In this document: one piece after another, positions 1 through 7,686 of the stretch | Numbering within the stretch: position 1 is the stretch's first letter | Layout of the letters: the number at the start of each line of letters is the position of its first letter | Source of the DNA: Comamonadaceae bacterium | Lineage (GTDB): Bacteria; Pseudomonadota; Gammaproteobacteria; Burkholderiales; Burkholderiaceae_C | Direction of reading: 5' to 3' | Length of the DNA: 34,685 nucleotides | Assembly: GCA_947452785.1 (NCBI GenBank) | Contig: CANGDZ010000035.1 | Location: 1-34,685 of the forward strand | Position numbers and translations under genes: made by a program | The notes under the pieces: generated by a model | What the model saw: the letters and a program-made list of their open reading frames with translations, nothing else | Told to the model about the DNA's origin: nothing | Databases searched by the model: none

Positions 1-46
1 CCTCCAGCGGGCTTGTGCGGAGCCACAAGGGCTCGGCAGCTGAAGA

Positions 47-259
47 TCAATACATCTTCTTGGGCAATTGCATGCTGCGAACGCGCTTGTAGTGACGTTT
101 CACGGCAGCCGCTTTTTTGCGCTTGCGCTCGGTGGTGGGCTTCTCGTAGAACTCGCGGGCACGCAAGTCGGTCAGCAGGCCGAGTTTTTCGATGGTACGT
201 TTGAAGCGACGCAGTGCAACGTCAAACGGCTCGTTTTCTTTCACGCGAATGGTGGTCAT
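47..259 (-). CDS. rpsU: 30S ribosomal protein S21
   Basis: A 70-residue, very basic protein that matches bacterial S21 over its whole length: the N-terminal [20 protein letters not shown] segment and a lysine/arginine-rich C-terminal half are typical. S21 sits on the 30S platform and helps initiation on mRNAs. Length is normal for the family (about 70). It is the first complete gene on the left, transcribed leftwards. Bases 1-46 downstream hold no gene, only a short possible stem with arms CTTGTG/CACAAG and no U-tract. The ATG at 259 is the natural start. Confidence 0.97.
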   Translation of the reverse strand: MTTIRVKENEPFDVALRRFKRTIEKLGLLTDLRAREFYEKPTTERKRKKAAAVKRHYKRVRSMQLPKKMY

Positions 260-387
260 TGAATCAAATTTTCTAAAAATGTGCCGGCTGCAGTATCGAG
301 GGAGATCGTGCCCTTGAAACCCAGTTTCGGCGGTTCCCCGTCATGAACTAGTATTTGGCCGACGGGAGTTTGCCAGCAAAGCCTAGA

Positions 388-393
388 ATTATA
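388..393 (-). promoter_or_regulatory. candidate -10 box upstream of rpsU
   Basis: A perfect TATAAT is read on the minus strand at the very end of the upstream flavoprotein gene, about 130 bases before rpsU. I see no good -35 box 16-18 bases further upstream, so this is only a candidate. If used, rpsU would have a leader of roughly 120 bases. The 260-388 gap otherwise holds nothing I can name. Confidence 0.3.
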
Positions 394-1645
394 TAACTTC
401 TTGCTGCCTGTTTTGCGCCAATGCGGCGGCACAGGCGTGCGCACTGGCCCAAGCCCACTGAAAGTTGTAACCGCCCAGCCAGCCGGTCACGTCCACCACC
501 TCGCCAATGAAGTACAAACCGGGCTGTTTGGACTCCATGGTTTGCGACGACAGATCGCGCGTATCCAACCCGCCCAGCGTGACTTCGGCCTTTTTGTAGC
601 CCTCGCTGCCAGTGGGCGTTAGGCGCCAATGCGACAAGGCCTCGGCCAGCTGCGTCAGCGCTTTGTCGGGCACATCGCTCACCGGGCGTTGCAAGTCGGG
701 CTGTGCTGAGACCCAGGCCTCCGCCAGGCGGCTGGGCACCAGACTGGCCAATTCGTTGGCCAGCAGTTTGCGCGAACGCCGCTTGGCGTCGCTCAGGCGC
801 TCGGGCAGATTCACTTCAGGCGCCAGATTCAGGCTGATTGGCGTGCCGGCCTGCCAGTAGCTGGAGATTTGCAACACCGCTGGGCCCGACAAGCCCCGGT
901 GCGTGAACAGCAAGTTCTCGTCAAAATGCATGCGTTGTTTTTTCTCGCCGGTTTCAATGGCCACCGGCAGCGCCAACCCGGCCAGCTGCGCATAGGGCGC
1001 CCATGCCGCACCATCAAAGGTCAGCGGCACCAGGCCAGGGCGGCGCTCCACCAGGCGCAGGCCAAACTGGCTGGCGATGCGGTAACCCCAGTCACTGGCG
1101 CCGATTTGCGGGATCGACAAGCCGCCTGTGGCCACGACGAGTGAAGTGGTGGTGACGGGCCCTTGGTCGGTGCTCAGGGTGTAGTGGCCGGGGCTGGTGT
1201 TGTTGCCGTCGCCCGTGCTGGCATGGTGCTGCACCGATTTGACAGCGCAGCCCGCCCAGCGCGTCACGCCGCCGGCATCGCACTCGGCCAGCAGCATGCG
1301 GATGATGTCTTCGGCCGAGTGGTCGCAAAACATCTGGCCCTTGTGCTTTTCATGAAAAGCAATGCCGTGCTTTTGCACCAGGTCGATAAAGTCCTGCGGC
1401 GTATAGCGCGACAAGGCCGAGCGACAAAAGTGCGGGTTCTGGCTGATGAAGTGTTTGTGCGGCGCCGAGGCGTCGAGCAAGCGGTTGGTGAAATTGCAAC
1501 GCCCGCCGCCCGAGATGCGGATTTTTTCGGCCACTTTCAGGCTGTGGTCGATCACCAGCACCTTCAGCCCGGCTTGACCGGCCACGCCCGCGCAAAACAG
1601 ACCCGCAGCGCCTGCGCCCACAATCACCACATCAAAGGAATTCAT
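389..1645 (-). CDS. NAD(P)/FAD-dependent oxidoreductase, HI0933/YhiN family
   Basis: A 418-residue flavoprotein. The N-terminus carries the dinucleotide-binding glycine motif GAGAAG (about residues 10-15), followed by the family hallmark SGGGRCNFTN near residue 45. The C-terminus has the second FAD-contact segment, GEVVDVTGWLGGYNFQWAWA, around residues 370-395. This matches the HI0933-like family (YhiN, BaiN-related), which are soluble flavoproteins of mostly unknown substrate; BaiN takes part in bile-acid dehydroxylation, but that role should not be transferred here. Length is normal (about 400). ATG at 1645. It lies upstream of rpsU on the same strand, but the 129-base gap and a separate -10 candidate suggest independent expression. 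Confidence 0.9.
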   Translation of the reverse strand: MNSFDVVIVGAGAAGLFCAGVAGQAGLKVLVIDHSLKVAEKIRISGGGRCNFTNRLLDASAPHKHFISQNPHFCRSALSRYTPQDFIDLVQKHGIAFHEKHKGQMFCDHSAEDIIRMLLAECDAGGVTRWAGCAVKSVQHHASTGDGNNTSPGHYTLSTDQGPVTTTSLVVATGGLSIPQIGASDWGYRIASQFGLRLVERRPGLVPLTFDGAAWAPYAQLAGLALPVAIETGEKKQRMHFDENLLFTHRGLSGPAVLQISSYWQAGTPISLNLAPEVNLPERLSDAKRRSRKLLANELASLVPSRLAEAWVSAQPDLQRPVSDVPDKALTQLAEALSHWRLTPTGSEGYKKAEVTLGGLDTRDLSSQTMESKQPGLYFIGEVVDVTGWLGGYNFQWAWASAHACAAALAQNRQQEVI

Positions 1646-1683
1646 GGGCTCAGAGTGTAGGGCTTGGCGCGCGGGCGCTGGTG

Positions 1684-2000
1684 CTATTTCAGCAAACCAC
1701 CCAGCATGCCCATGCCTTCAGAAAGTAAATCACCCTCGGGCACGCTGCCGGAGGGCGTGAGTTGGTGCATCAACTGGGGCAGCAGGCTCGTGAGTTTTTC
1801 GGTCAGACCGTCCACCGGTAAGCCGACTTTTTGCATCATCTCTTGCAAACGACCTTGCCCCAGCACGGAGGTGAGTTGTTCAGCCGAGATGGGCAGGTTC
1901 TCACCGGTGCCGATCCACGATGAAACCACCCCGCCCAAGCCTTTGTCTTTGAAAGACTGAATCAGGCCTTGCAGGCCACCGGTTTGCGGGTCGTTGATGT
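1684..2000 (-). pseudogene. YidB/DUF937-family remnant, N-terminus missing
   Basis: The frame from about 2000 down to the TAG at 1684 encodes a clear DUF937 (YidB) C-terminal part: INDPQTGGLQGLIQSFKDKG, then a segment with NLPISAEQLTSVLG, ending in the glycine-rich GMGMLGGLLK. A TAA stop lies directly before HINDPQ, at about 2001-2003, and no ATG or GTG is available downstream of it until the family core has passed. Family members usually have about 25-35 more residues in front, starting with a MGLL/D-type segment. None is visible in any minus frame of 2001-2113. A TTG at 1938 could open an 84-residue product, but it has only a weak AAAGG in front. I read this as a 5'-truncated gene; function of the family is not established. 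Confidence 0.6.
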
Positions 2001-2008
2001 GTTATGAA

Positions 2009-2033
2009 ACAAACCAGAAGCGTGTTCTGGTCT
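2009..2033 (-). terminator. candidate terminator hairpin after the GNAT gene
   Basis: On the minus strand ACCAGAA-CACGC-TTCTGGT forms a perfect 7-bp stem, extendable by a G-U and an A-U pair. It is followed by TTTGTTTC. It lies about 80 bases after the stop of the GNAT gene, the last gene of the nitrate block, so it could close that transcript. It also sits right at the break of the truncated YidB remnant. The stem is short and the U-tract is interrupted. Confidence 0.4.
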
Positions 2034-2113
2034 GCCGTTCAGTCTAGGGTTGAAAGGGTCCTTGCGTCTGTGCGATTGAAAGCAAATGTTCGCAGTCGAC
2101 GATATTGCGGTGT

Positions 2114-2653
2114 TCAGTGCGCAGGTGTGTGGGTTATTGCCGATGTGGCCACGCCAGGCGCGGGCGTGTACTCAAAAATCTGCTCGTTCACCTGCGTTCC
2201 CCATTGCTGGCCAAGGGCTTGATGCATCAATTGGAAACCGGCTTTTTCGTACAAATGCCGCGCTGCGTGCAGGCCCTCAAAGGTGGACAAATGCACGCGC
2301 GGATAGGCTTTTTGCTGGCAAAAGGCCAAGGCTTGGGCTAGCAATTGGCGGCCCATGCCGCTGCCCCGGATCGCGTCGGAGGTGATGAACCAGCGCAAAT
2401 GTGCGCCCGTTGTCAAACTGTTGGCACCGTCGATGGCGATGGCGCCATGCACTTCTTGTGTGGCGGCGTCCCGTGCCAGCCACAAGCCGTCTTGCGCAGG
2501 GTTGTAACGCTCACAAAAGGCGGCCAACTCGCGTGCCACCTGACTTTCAAATGGCAGACCGAAGCCCACCAAGGGGTAGTAATAGTGGGCATGCAACTGG
2601 ATAATCCGGCCAATACAGCCTGGCGTGTAGCCTGAGGTGATGGACAGTTGCAT
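2114..2653 (-). CDS. GNAT-family N-acetyltransferase
   Basis: A 179-residue single-domain acetyltransferase. The acetyl-CoA pyrophosphate-binding motif R-G-x-G-x-G-R lies at residues 96-102 (RGSGMGR), preceded by the beta-4 strand LRWFIT. The region LYEKAGFQ near residue 135 is the usual motif B with the conserved Tyr. It should transfer an acetyl group from acetyl-CoA to an amine, but the substrate cannot be read from the sequence. It starts 19 bases after the cobA stop on the same strand, so it is likely the last gene of the nitrate operon, though nothing in it points to nitrogen metabolism. ATG at 2653. Confidence 0.85.
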   Translation of the reverse strand: MQLSITSGYTPGCIGRIIQLHAHYYYPLVGFGLPFESQVARELAAFCERYNPAQDGLWLARDAATQEVHGAIAIDGANSLTTGAHLRWFITSDAIRGSGMGRQLLAQALAFCQQKAYPRVHLSTFEGLHAARHLYEKAGFQLMHQALGQQWGTQVNEQIFEYTPAPGVATSAITHTPAH

Positions 2654-2672
2654 GACGTGGAGGGCTCTGCGT

Positions 2673-3473
2673 TCAGGCCACGCGCGTCAAGCCAGTCTGT
2701 TCGGTCTGCGCATCACTCGCTTGCCAAGCCATCGCGCCCTGCACCACATCACCGACCACGATCACGCTCGGGCTTTGCAGTTGCTCGGTCTCGATGGTGG
2801 CCGCGAGTTGCTCCAAGGTGGTCAAGGCCTGGCGCTGCGTGGGCAGGCTGGCGTTTTGAATAATGGCCACGGGCGTACTGGGCGCCAGGCCGGTGAGCAA
2901 GTCGTTTTGAATTTGCACGACGCTGCTCACACCCATGTAGATCACCAGCGTGAGCTTGGCTTGGCGTGCGGTGCTGGCCAGTTGGCGCCAGTCGGTGCCG
3001 TTGTCGCCCGGTTTGGCGTGGCCGGTGACGAAGACCACGCCGTGCGCATGTTCGCGGTGGGTGAGCGGCGCGCCCAGGCTGGTCAGGCCCGCCAGGCCGG
3101 AGGTGATGCCGTTGATGACCGAGACCTCAATGCCAGCGGCGCGCAAATGTTCCACCTCTTCGCCGCCGCGGCCAAAAATGAACGGGTCGCCGCCTTTGAG
3201 GCGCACCACACGCTCGCCTTCGTGCACGGCGGTGATCATCAGTTTTTCAATGAAGGCTTGCGGCGTGCTTTTGCAGCCCCCGCGTTTGCCCACATGCACG
3301 ATGCGCGCTTGGGGCTGAGCGTGGGCCAGCACGGCTTCACTGACCAGGTCGTCGGCAAAAATCACGCTGGCGGCCGCAATCGCTTTGACCGCCTTGAGCG
3401 TCAACAAGTCAGGGTCGCCGGGGCCGGCACCTACGAGGGTGCAAGAGCCTTGAGGATAAGTAGAGAAAGTCAT
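2673..3473 (-). CDS. cobA: uroporphyrinogen-III C-methyltransferase (SUMT)
   Basis: A 266-residue SAM-dependent enzyme that methylates uroporphyrinogen III at C-2 and C-7 to precorrin-2, the first step towards siroheme. Seen motifs: the N-terminal glycine loop VGAGPGDPDLLTLKA (about residues 15-29), VGKRGGCKSTPQ near residue 82, and VRLKGGDPFIFGRGGEE near residue 110, all diagnostic of SUMT. It lacks the CysG N-terminal dehydrogenase/ferrochelatase domain, so those steps must be done elsewhere. It overlaps the stop of ybiB by 4 bases (ATGA), implying translational coupling. Its place in the operon fits supply of siroheme for NirB. Confidence 0.95.
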   Translation of the reverse strand: MTFSTYPQGSCTLVGAGPGDPDLLTLKAVKAIAAASVIFADDLVSEAVLAHAQPQARIVHVGKRGGCKSTPQAFIEKLMITAVHEGERVVRLKGGDPFIFGRGGEEVEHLRAAGIEVSVINGITSGLAGLTSLGAPLTHREHAHGVVFVTGHAKPGDNGTDWRQLASTARQAKLTLVIYMGVSSVVQIQNDLLTGLAPSTPVAIIQNASLPTQRQALTTLEQLAATIETEQLQSPSVIVVGDVVQGAMAWQASDAQTEQTGLTRVA

Positions 3474-4369
3474 GTTTGAATCGCACGCAAGATGTGTTCC
3501 ACCTGCAGCGCGATCGGTGTGGGGACGGGTAAATCGCCATCAAGGACGGCTTGAATATAGCTGGCCGTGGCCAAGGCTTCGGGGCCGGGCAGATGCGGCA
3601 CTTGCGCCAAGGAGCCGGTTTGCGCGGCTTGCACATTACTGCTGGTGCCCGATTGATAGAGGTCCATTTGCGGTGTGCGCCGAGGGTCTGCCACGGGTTC
3701 GCCTTCGGTGCCGCGCAGCAACAAAGCGTGTTGGCCGGTGAGCGCGAAGGTCGCGCCCATGGAGACTGCGTATTCAGGATGGGTGTAGCTGCCGACCACC
3801 AGGGCTTTGCTGGCGCAGGGGTTCATGAGTTTGACCAGGCTGTGCGCCGGGTTGCGCAAGCCAACCACGCGGCGCACATCGAGCAGACGTTTCAGGCCGG
3901 GGCAGAGCACTTCGGTCGGGATCAGGGCCACTTGGCCTGCGGTCACGGGCTTCACCTGTTCGCAGGCCGCAACACCCAAGGCCTGCAGCACGCTGGCACT
4001 GGTCACACGTGAGGCTTCGGTGGCCGTACCGTGAATCACCACCGCTGCACCCCGCTGGGCCAGCAGCAAGGCCAGCAACGGGGTGAGCACCGGCAGTTTG
4101 CGTGCGCCGTTGTAGCTGGGCAGCACCACGGTTGTGAGGCCGTTGTCGGGCACCAAGTTCAAGCGCACGTGGGTGGCGTCTAAAAAGCCGGCCATCTCGC
4201 CGGCGGTTTCACCCTTGATGCGCATGGCAATGCAGAAGGCGCCGACTTCCAGGTCGGTCACGCTGCCGTCCAGCACCTGGCCAAACAGGTCTGCGGCTTG
4301 GGCGCGGTCGAGCGCGCGCGCGCCGTCTTTGCCGCGGCCGATGTCTTTGATGTACTGACTAATTCCCAT
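3470..4369 (-). CDS. ybiB: YbiB-type DNA-binding protein (TrpD2 family)
   Basis: A 299-residue protein with the glycosyltransferase-3/anthranilate phosphoribosyltransferase fold. It starts MGISQYIKDIGRGKDGARAL, closely resembling E. coli YbiB, and shares its VVLPSYNGARKLPVLTPLLA stretch. In true TrpD enzymes that position carries the PRPP-binding GTGGD motif, absent here, so TrpD activity is unlikely. E. coli YbiB is known as a non-sequence-specific DNA-binding protein under LexA control. I chose the ATG at 4369 by family alignment; an upstream in-frame start at 4444 would add 25 poorly conserved residues and run into nasA. It lies between nasA and cobA and overlaps cobA by 4 bases. Its role in a nitrate operon is unknown. 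Confidence 0.88.
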   Translation of the reverse strand: MGISQYIKDIGRGKDGARALDRAQAADLFGQVLDGSVTDLEVGAFCIAMRIKGETAGEMAGFLDATHVRLNLVPDNGLTTVVLPSYNGARKLPVLTPLLALLLAQRGAAVVIHGTATEASRVTSASVLQALGVAACEQVKPVTAGQVALIPTEVLCPGLKRLLDVRRVVGLRNPAHSLVKLMNPCASKALVVGSYTHPEYAVSMGATFALTGQHALLLRGTEGEPVADPRRTPQMDLYQSGTSSNVQAAQTGSLAQVPHLPGPEALATASYIQAVLDGDLPVPTPIALQVEHILRAIQT

Positions 4370-4427
4370 ACTTCGATTTTGCGACAAGCTTGATAACTTT
4401 GGGCAATAAGGTGAATGTCCGACCGGC

Positions 4428-7265
4428 TCAGGTTGTTGTGGCATTGAAAGCGGTGTTCGGGCTGATGCTGTGGCGAATCAACCGGCGCAATTCCGGTACA
4501 CAAGAGCCGCACTGCGTGCCGCATTTGAGCTCGGCTTGCAATTGCATCAGCTTGTCTTCGTTCTCGCCTTGCAGCGGGTGCAGGCAACTCAGGATGGCGT
4601 CTTCGCTCACGTTCCAGCAGCTGCACACTTGTTTGCGGGCCGCGGCTAAAGGCACTGGCGGCTTTTTGCTCGGCTGCAGCAGTTGACGGCCAAAGCCTTG
4701 CGCAGCGTTTTGGTTGAACAGCACCGCTTGCAGCCAATCGGCCGATTGCGTGTCGCCGGCCAGCATGAAGGACGCCAAATGCCGCTGCGCTCCTGGGCCC
4801 TGGGGCTTAGACAGGAGCGCGGCGCGGCGTTGGCCTCGGCGTGCGTCTTGGTACTTGATCACCCCGGGCTGGTTCAAACCCAGGCATTCTGCGATTTCTT
4901 CGAGCACCGCCGCGTCAGGCGCTTGATCGTCGGCAGCGCGAAACAACAGGCCGCTGCGCATCGCAGTTTCGCCCAAGGCCGAAGCTTGGGCAAATGGCAC
5001 GCAAGAGGCAAAGCTAAAACGGGGCATCAGGCTTTGCAAGTTCTGGCGGGCGCGCCACAGTTGTTCTTCGGGCAGCCAGGCCATGGCGATCAAACCCCAA
5101 GGCAGCTCCGCTTTGAGGATGCGCACCGCCGCGTGTTTCAGCTCGGGTTGTTTGGATGTGGCGCAAAAGTCCGAGGTGGTCAAAGCGTTCACGCCGGCCA
5201 AGGGGTGGCCTTGGTGGCCGCGGCCGCTGAGCACATCGCTGCCCCAGTGCATGGCCATAAACACCTGCGCGCTTTGTAGGGTGTTGCTGGCCTGCGCTGG
5301 CACCACCAAGCTGCCACGCTTACTGGTGACAAACACCAGCTCGCCCTCGGCAATGCCGTAGCGCTCCATATCTTGGGCATGCATTTGCACCACCGGTTCA
5401 GGCACATGGGCAAACAAGCGGCCGAGCGTGCCGGTGCGCGTCATGCCGTGCCACTGGTCGCGCAAGCGGCCCGTGGTCAGCGAAAACGGAAAGCGCGACA
5501 CGCGGGGTTCGGCCACGTCTTGCCAGGTCACGGCGGCAAAATTGGCCTTGCCGCTGGCGGTGGGGAACTGCCCGTCTTCGTACAAGCGCGCTAGGCCTTG
5601 GCTGGCGGCTTGGGCATAAGGCCATTGCTGCGGCCCCGCCTGCTCCAGCAGTTGGTAGCTCAGGCCGGTGATGTCCAGGTCGCGCCCGCGCGTGCTGGCG
5701 CGGTGTTCATTCCAAATCGCTTCGGGCGTGTCAAATGCAAACAGGCTTTGCTGCGGTGAGCGGGCCAGGGTTCTCTCCAAGCGGCGCCCCAGATCCACCA
5801 CGATCTGCCAGTCGTGCCGGGCCTCGCCAGGCGGGGGCACGGCGGCGCGCACGCGGCTGATACGCCGCTCGCTGTTGGTCACCGTGCCTTCTTTTTCGCC
5901 CCAGGTGGTGGCCGGCAAGAGCAGGTCCGCCCAATCGCAGGTGGCGGCGGTGGCAAAGGCTTCTTGCACCACCACAAACTCGGCCCGCTCCAGCGCGCGG
6001 CGCACCGTGGCCTGATCGGGCATGGACTGCGCCGGGTTGGTGCAAGCAATCCACAGCGCTTTGATCTGACCGTCGGCAGCGGCTTGGAACATTTCCACCG
6101 CCGTCAGGCCGGGCTTGGCGGGAACATCGGGCACGCCCCACAAGGCGGCAACTTCGGCGCGGTGCTGCGGGTTGGCCAGGTCGCGGTGCGCGCTGAGCAA
6201 ATTGGCCATGCCGCCAACTTCGCGCCCGCCCATGGCGTTGGGTTGGCCGGTGAGCGACAAAGGCCCTGCACCGACTTTGCCGATCTGCGCGCTGGCCAAG
6301 TGCAGGTTGATCAATGCGGCGTTTTTGGCGGTGCCACTGCTGCTTTGGTTCAGACCCTGGCAATACAAACTCAGGGTGGCCGGTGAGGTGGCAAACCATC
6401 GCGCGGCCTGCAGCAAGTCGTGTGGGCTGATGCCGCAAATTTGCGCGACACGCTCGGGTGTAGCGTCTTGCACCACCGCTTGCAAGTCCTCAAAACCTTG
6501 GGTGTGCGCGGCGATGTAGCTTGGCTGCGTCCAGCCTTCGCTCAGCATCAGGTGCAGCAGGCCGTGGAACAGCATCACGTCCGAGCCCGGTTGCAGCGGC
6601 AGGTACAGATCGGCCAGCTCGGCCGTGTCGGTGCGGCGCGGATCGGCGACGATGATTTTCAAATCAGGGTTTACTTTTTTTGCGTCTTCGATGCGGCGAA
6701 ACAAAATCGGATGGGCCCAGGCCGCGTTGCTGCCGACAATGAAGATGCAAGAGGCCTGCGCAATGTCGTCGTAACAAGCGGGCGGCGCATCGGCACCCAA
6801 GGTCATTTTGTAGCCGGCCACGGCGCTACTCATGCACAGGCGCGAGTTGCTGTCGATGTTGTTCGTGCCCAGTAGTCCTTTGACCAGTTTGTTGAAAACG
6901 TAATAGTCCTCGGTCAGCAGTTGGCCGGAGATGTAAAAGCCCACCGCCTCGGCGCCATGGCTTTGCACAATCTGCGACAAGCGGCTGCTGGCCACATCCA
7001 GCGCCTGCGACCAACCCATGGCCTGGGCCGGTGCGCTGCGCGTCAAGCGCTGCATGGGCTGCAACAAGCGGGTGTGCTGCGCCAGGGTCGGGCTGGCGGT
7101 CAGGTGCAAGGTGGAACCCTTGGTGCACAGTCGCCCGAAGTTGGCCGGGTGCGCCGGGTCGCCGCGCACGCCGGTGATCTCTGGTCCGCGCGATTCGATG
7201 ATCACCCCGCAGCCCACACCGCAGTAAGGGCAAGTGGAATGGGTTTCGCGGACGATGGAGATCAC
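4428..7265 (-). CDS. nasA: assimilatory nitrate reductase, catalytic subunit
   Basis: A 945-residue cytoplasmic molybdoenzyme that reduces nitrate to nitrite. The N-terminus has the [4Fe-4S] ligands C12, C15, C19 and C47 (TCPYCGVGCG ... LCTKG), followed by the molybdopterin oxidoreductase domain and the C-terminal molydopterin dinucleotide-binding domain (SRFPFSLTTGRLRDQWHGMT region). The last 65 residues form a BFD-like [2Fe-2S] domain with C881, C883, C919 and C922, as in Klebsiella-type NasA. The start is GTG at 7265, five bases after the nirD stop at 7270, with no clear Shine-Dalgarno sequence. No NasC-like flavoprotein electron donor is encoded nearby, so the physiological donor is open. 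Confidence 0.96.
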   Translation of the reverse strand: MISIVRETHSTCPYCGVGCGVIIESRGPEITGVRGDPAHPANFGRLCTKGSTLHLTASPTLAQHTRLLQPMQRLTRSAPAQAMGWSQALDVASSRLSQIVQSHGAEAVGFYISGQLLTEDYYVFNKLVKGLLGTNNIDSNSRLCMSSAVAGYKMTLGADAPPACYDDIAQASCIFIVGSNAAWAHPILFRRIEDAKKVNPDLKIIVADPRRTDTAELADLYLPLQPGSDVMLFHGLLHLMLSEGWTQPSYIAAHTQGFEDLQAVVQDATPERVAQICGISPHDLLQAARWFATSPATLSLYCQGLNQSSSGTAKNAALINLHLASAQIGKVGAGPLSLTGQPNAMGGREVGGMANLLSAHRDLANPQHRAEVAALWGVPDVPAKPGLTAVEMFQAAADGQIKALWIACTNPAQSMPDQATVRRALERAEFVVVQEAFATAATCDWADLLLPATTWGEKEGTVTNSERRISRVRAAVPPPGEARHDWQIVVDLGRRLERTLARSPQQSLFAFDTPEAIWNEHRASTRGRDLDITGLSYQLLEQAGPQQWPYAQAASQGLARLYEDGQFPTASGKANFAAVTWQDVAEPRVSRFPFSLTTGRLRDQWHGMTRTGTLGRLFAHVPEPVVQMHAQDMERYGIAEGELVFVTSKRGSLVVPAQASNTLQSAQVFMAMHWGSDVLSGRGHQGHPLAGVNALTTSDFCATSKQPELKHAAVRILKAELPWGLIAMAWLPEEQLWRARQNLQSLMPRFSFASCVPFAQASALGETAMRSGLLFRAADDQAPDAAVLEEIAECLGLNQPGVIKYQDARRGQRRAALLSKPQGPGAQRHLASFMLAGDTQSADWLQAVLFNQNAAQGFGRQLLQPSKKPPVPLAAARKQVCSCWNVSEDAILSCLHPLQGENEDKLMQLQAELKCGTQCGSCVPELRRLIRHSISPNTAFNATTT

Positions 7266-7269
7266 GGGC

Positions 7270-7656
7270 TTAAACGTGGTTGGTGTTGCGACGGGCAGGT
7301 CCAGCGATGGGGCGGGTCAGGTCGGTAGCCAAGCCCCGCAACTCATCGGCTTTCAGGTAGACCACGCCCGCGTCCAGTTTGACCTCAAAGCGCGGCGTAC
7401 AGCCAGAGTCGGGCGCATGGGCTTGGCCGTCGCACAGGCCAATGTTCCAGTTGTGCAGCGGGCAGGCCACGCTGGTGCCAAAAACAATGCCTTGCGACAG
7501 CGGGCCGCCTTTGTGCGGGCACCTGTCGAGCAGGGCAAACACCTCATCGGTGTCATTGCGAAACACCGCCACATCCAGCCCTTGGTCACGCGCCACACGT
7601 CGCGAGCCCAACACCGGGATGTCCTTAATGTGGCAAATTTTTGTCCATGCGGTCAT
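7270..7656 (-). CDS. nirD: nitrite reductase small subunit, Rieske type
   Basis: A 128-residue protein of the NirD/Rieske ferredoxin fold. It works with NirB in NADH-dependent reduction of nitrite to ammonium in the cytoplasm. The full set of Rieske ligands is present: C46-P-H48 and C65-P-L-H68 (DRCPHKGGPL and ACPLHNW). Some NirD proteins, such as that of E. coli, have lost these ligands, so this one probably still binds a [2Fe-2S] cluster. ATG at 7656 has a good AAGGA ribosome binding site. It lies 30 bases after nirB and just ahead of nasA. Confidence 0.95.
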   Translation of the reverse strand: MTAWTKICHIKDIPVLGSRRVARDQGLDVAVFRNDTDEVFALLDRCPHKGGPLSQGIVFGTSVACPLHNWNIGLCDGQAHAPDSGCTPRFEVKLDAGVVYLKADELRGLATDLTRPIAGPARRNTNHV

Positions 7657-7686
7657 TTGGAGTCCTTGAATTCAATGGTCATGGGC

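Noticed and set aside
256..444. A 62-codon minus-strand frame between rpsU and the flavoprotein gene
   Set aside because: Overlaps the flavoprotein end, has no recognisable feature, and lies in the likely rpsU leader.
3470..4369. Annotation as anthranilate phosphoribosyltransferase (TrpD)
   Set aside because: The PRPP-binding GTGGD motif is replaced by the YbiB-type PSYNGARK sequence, and there are no trp genes nearby.
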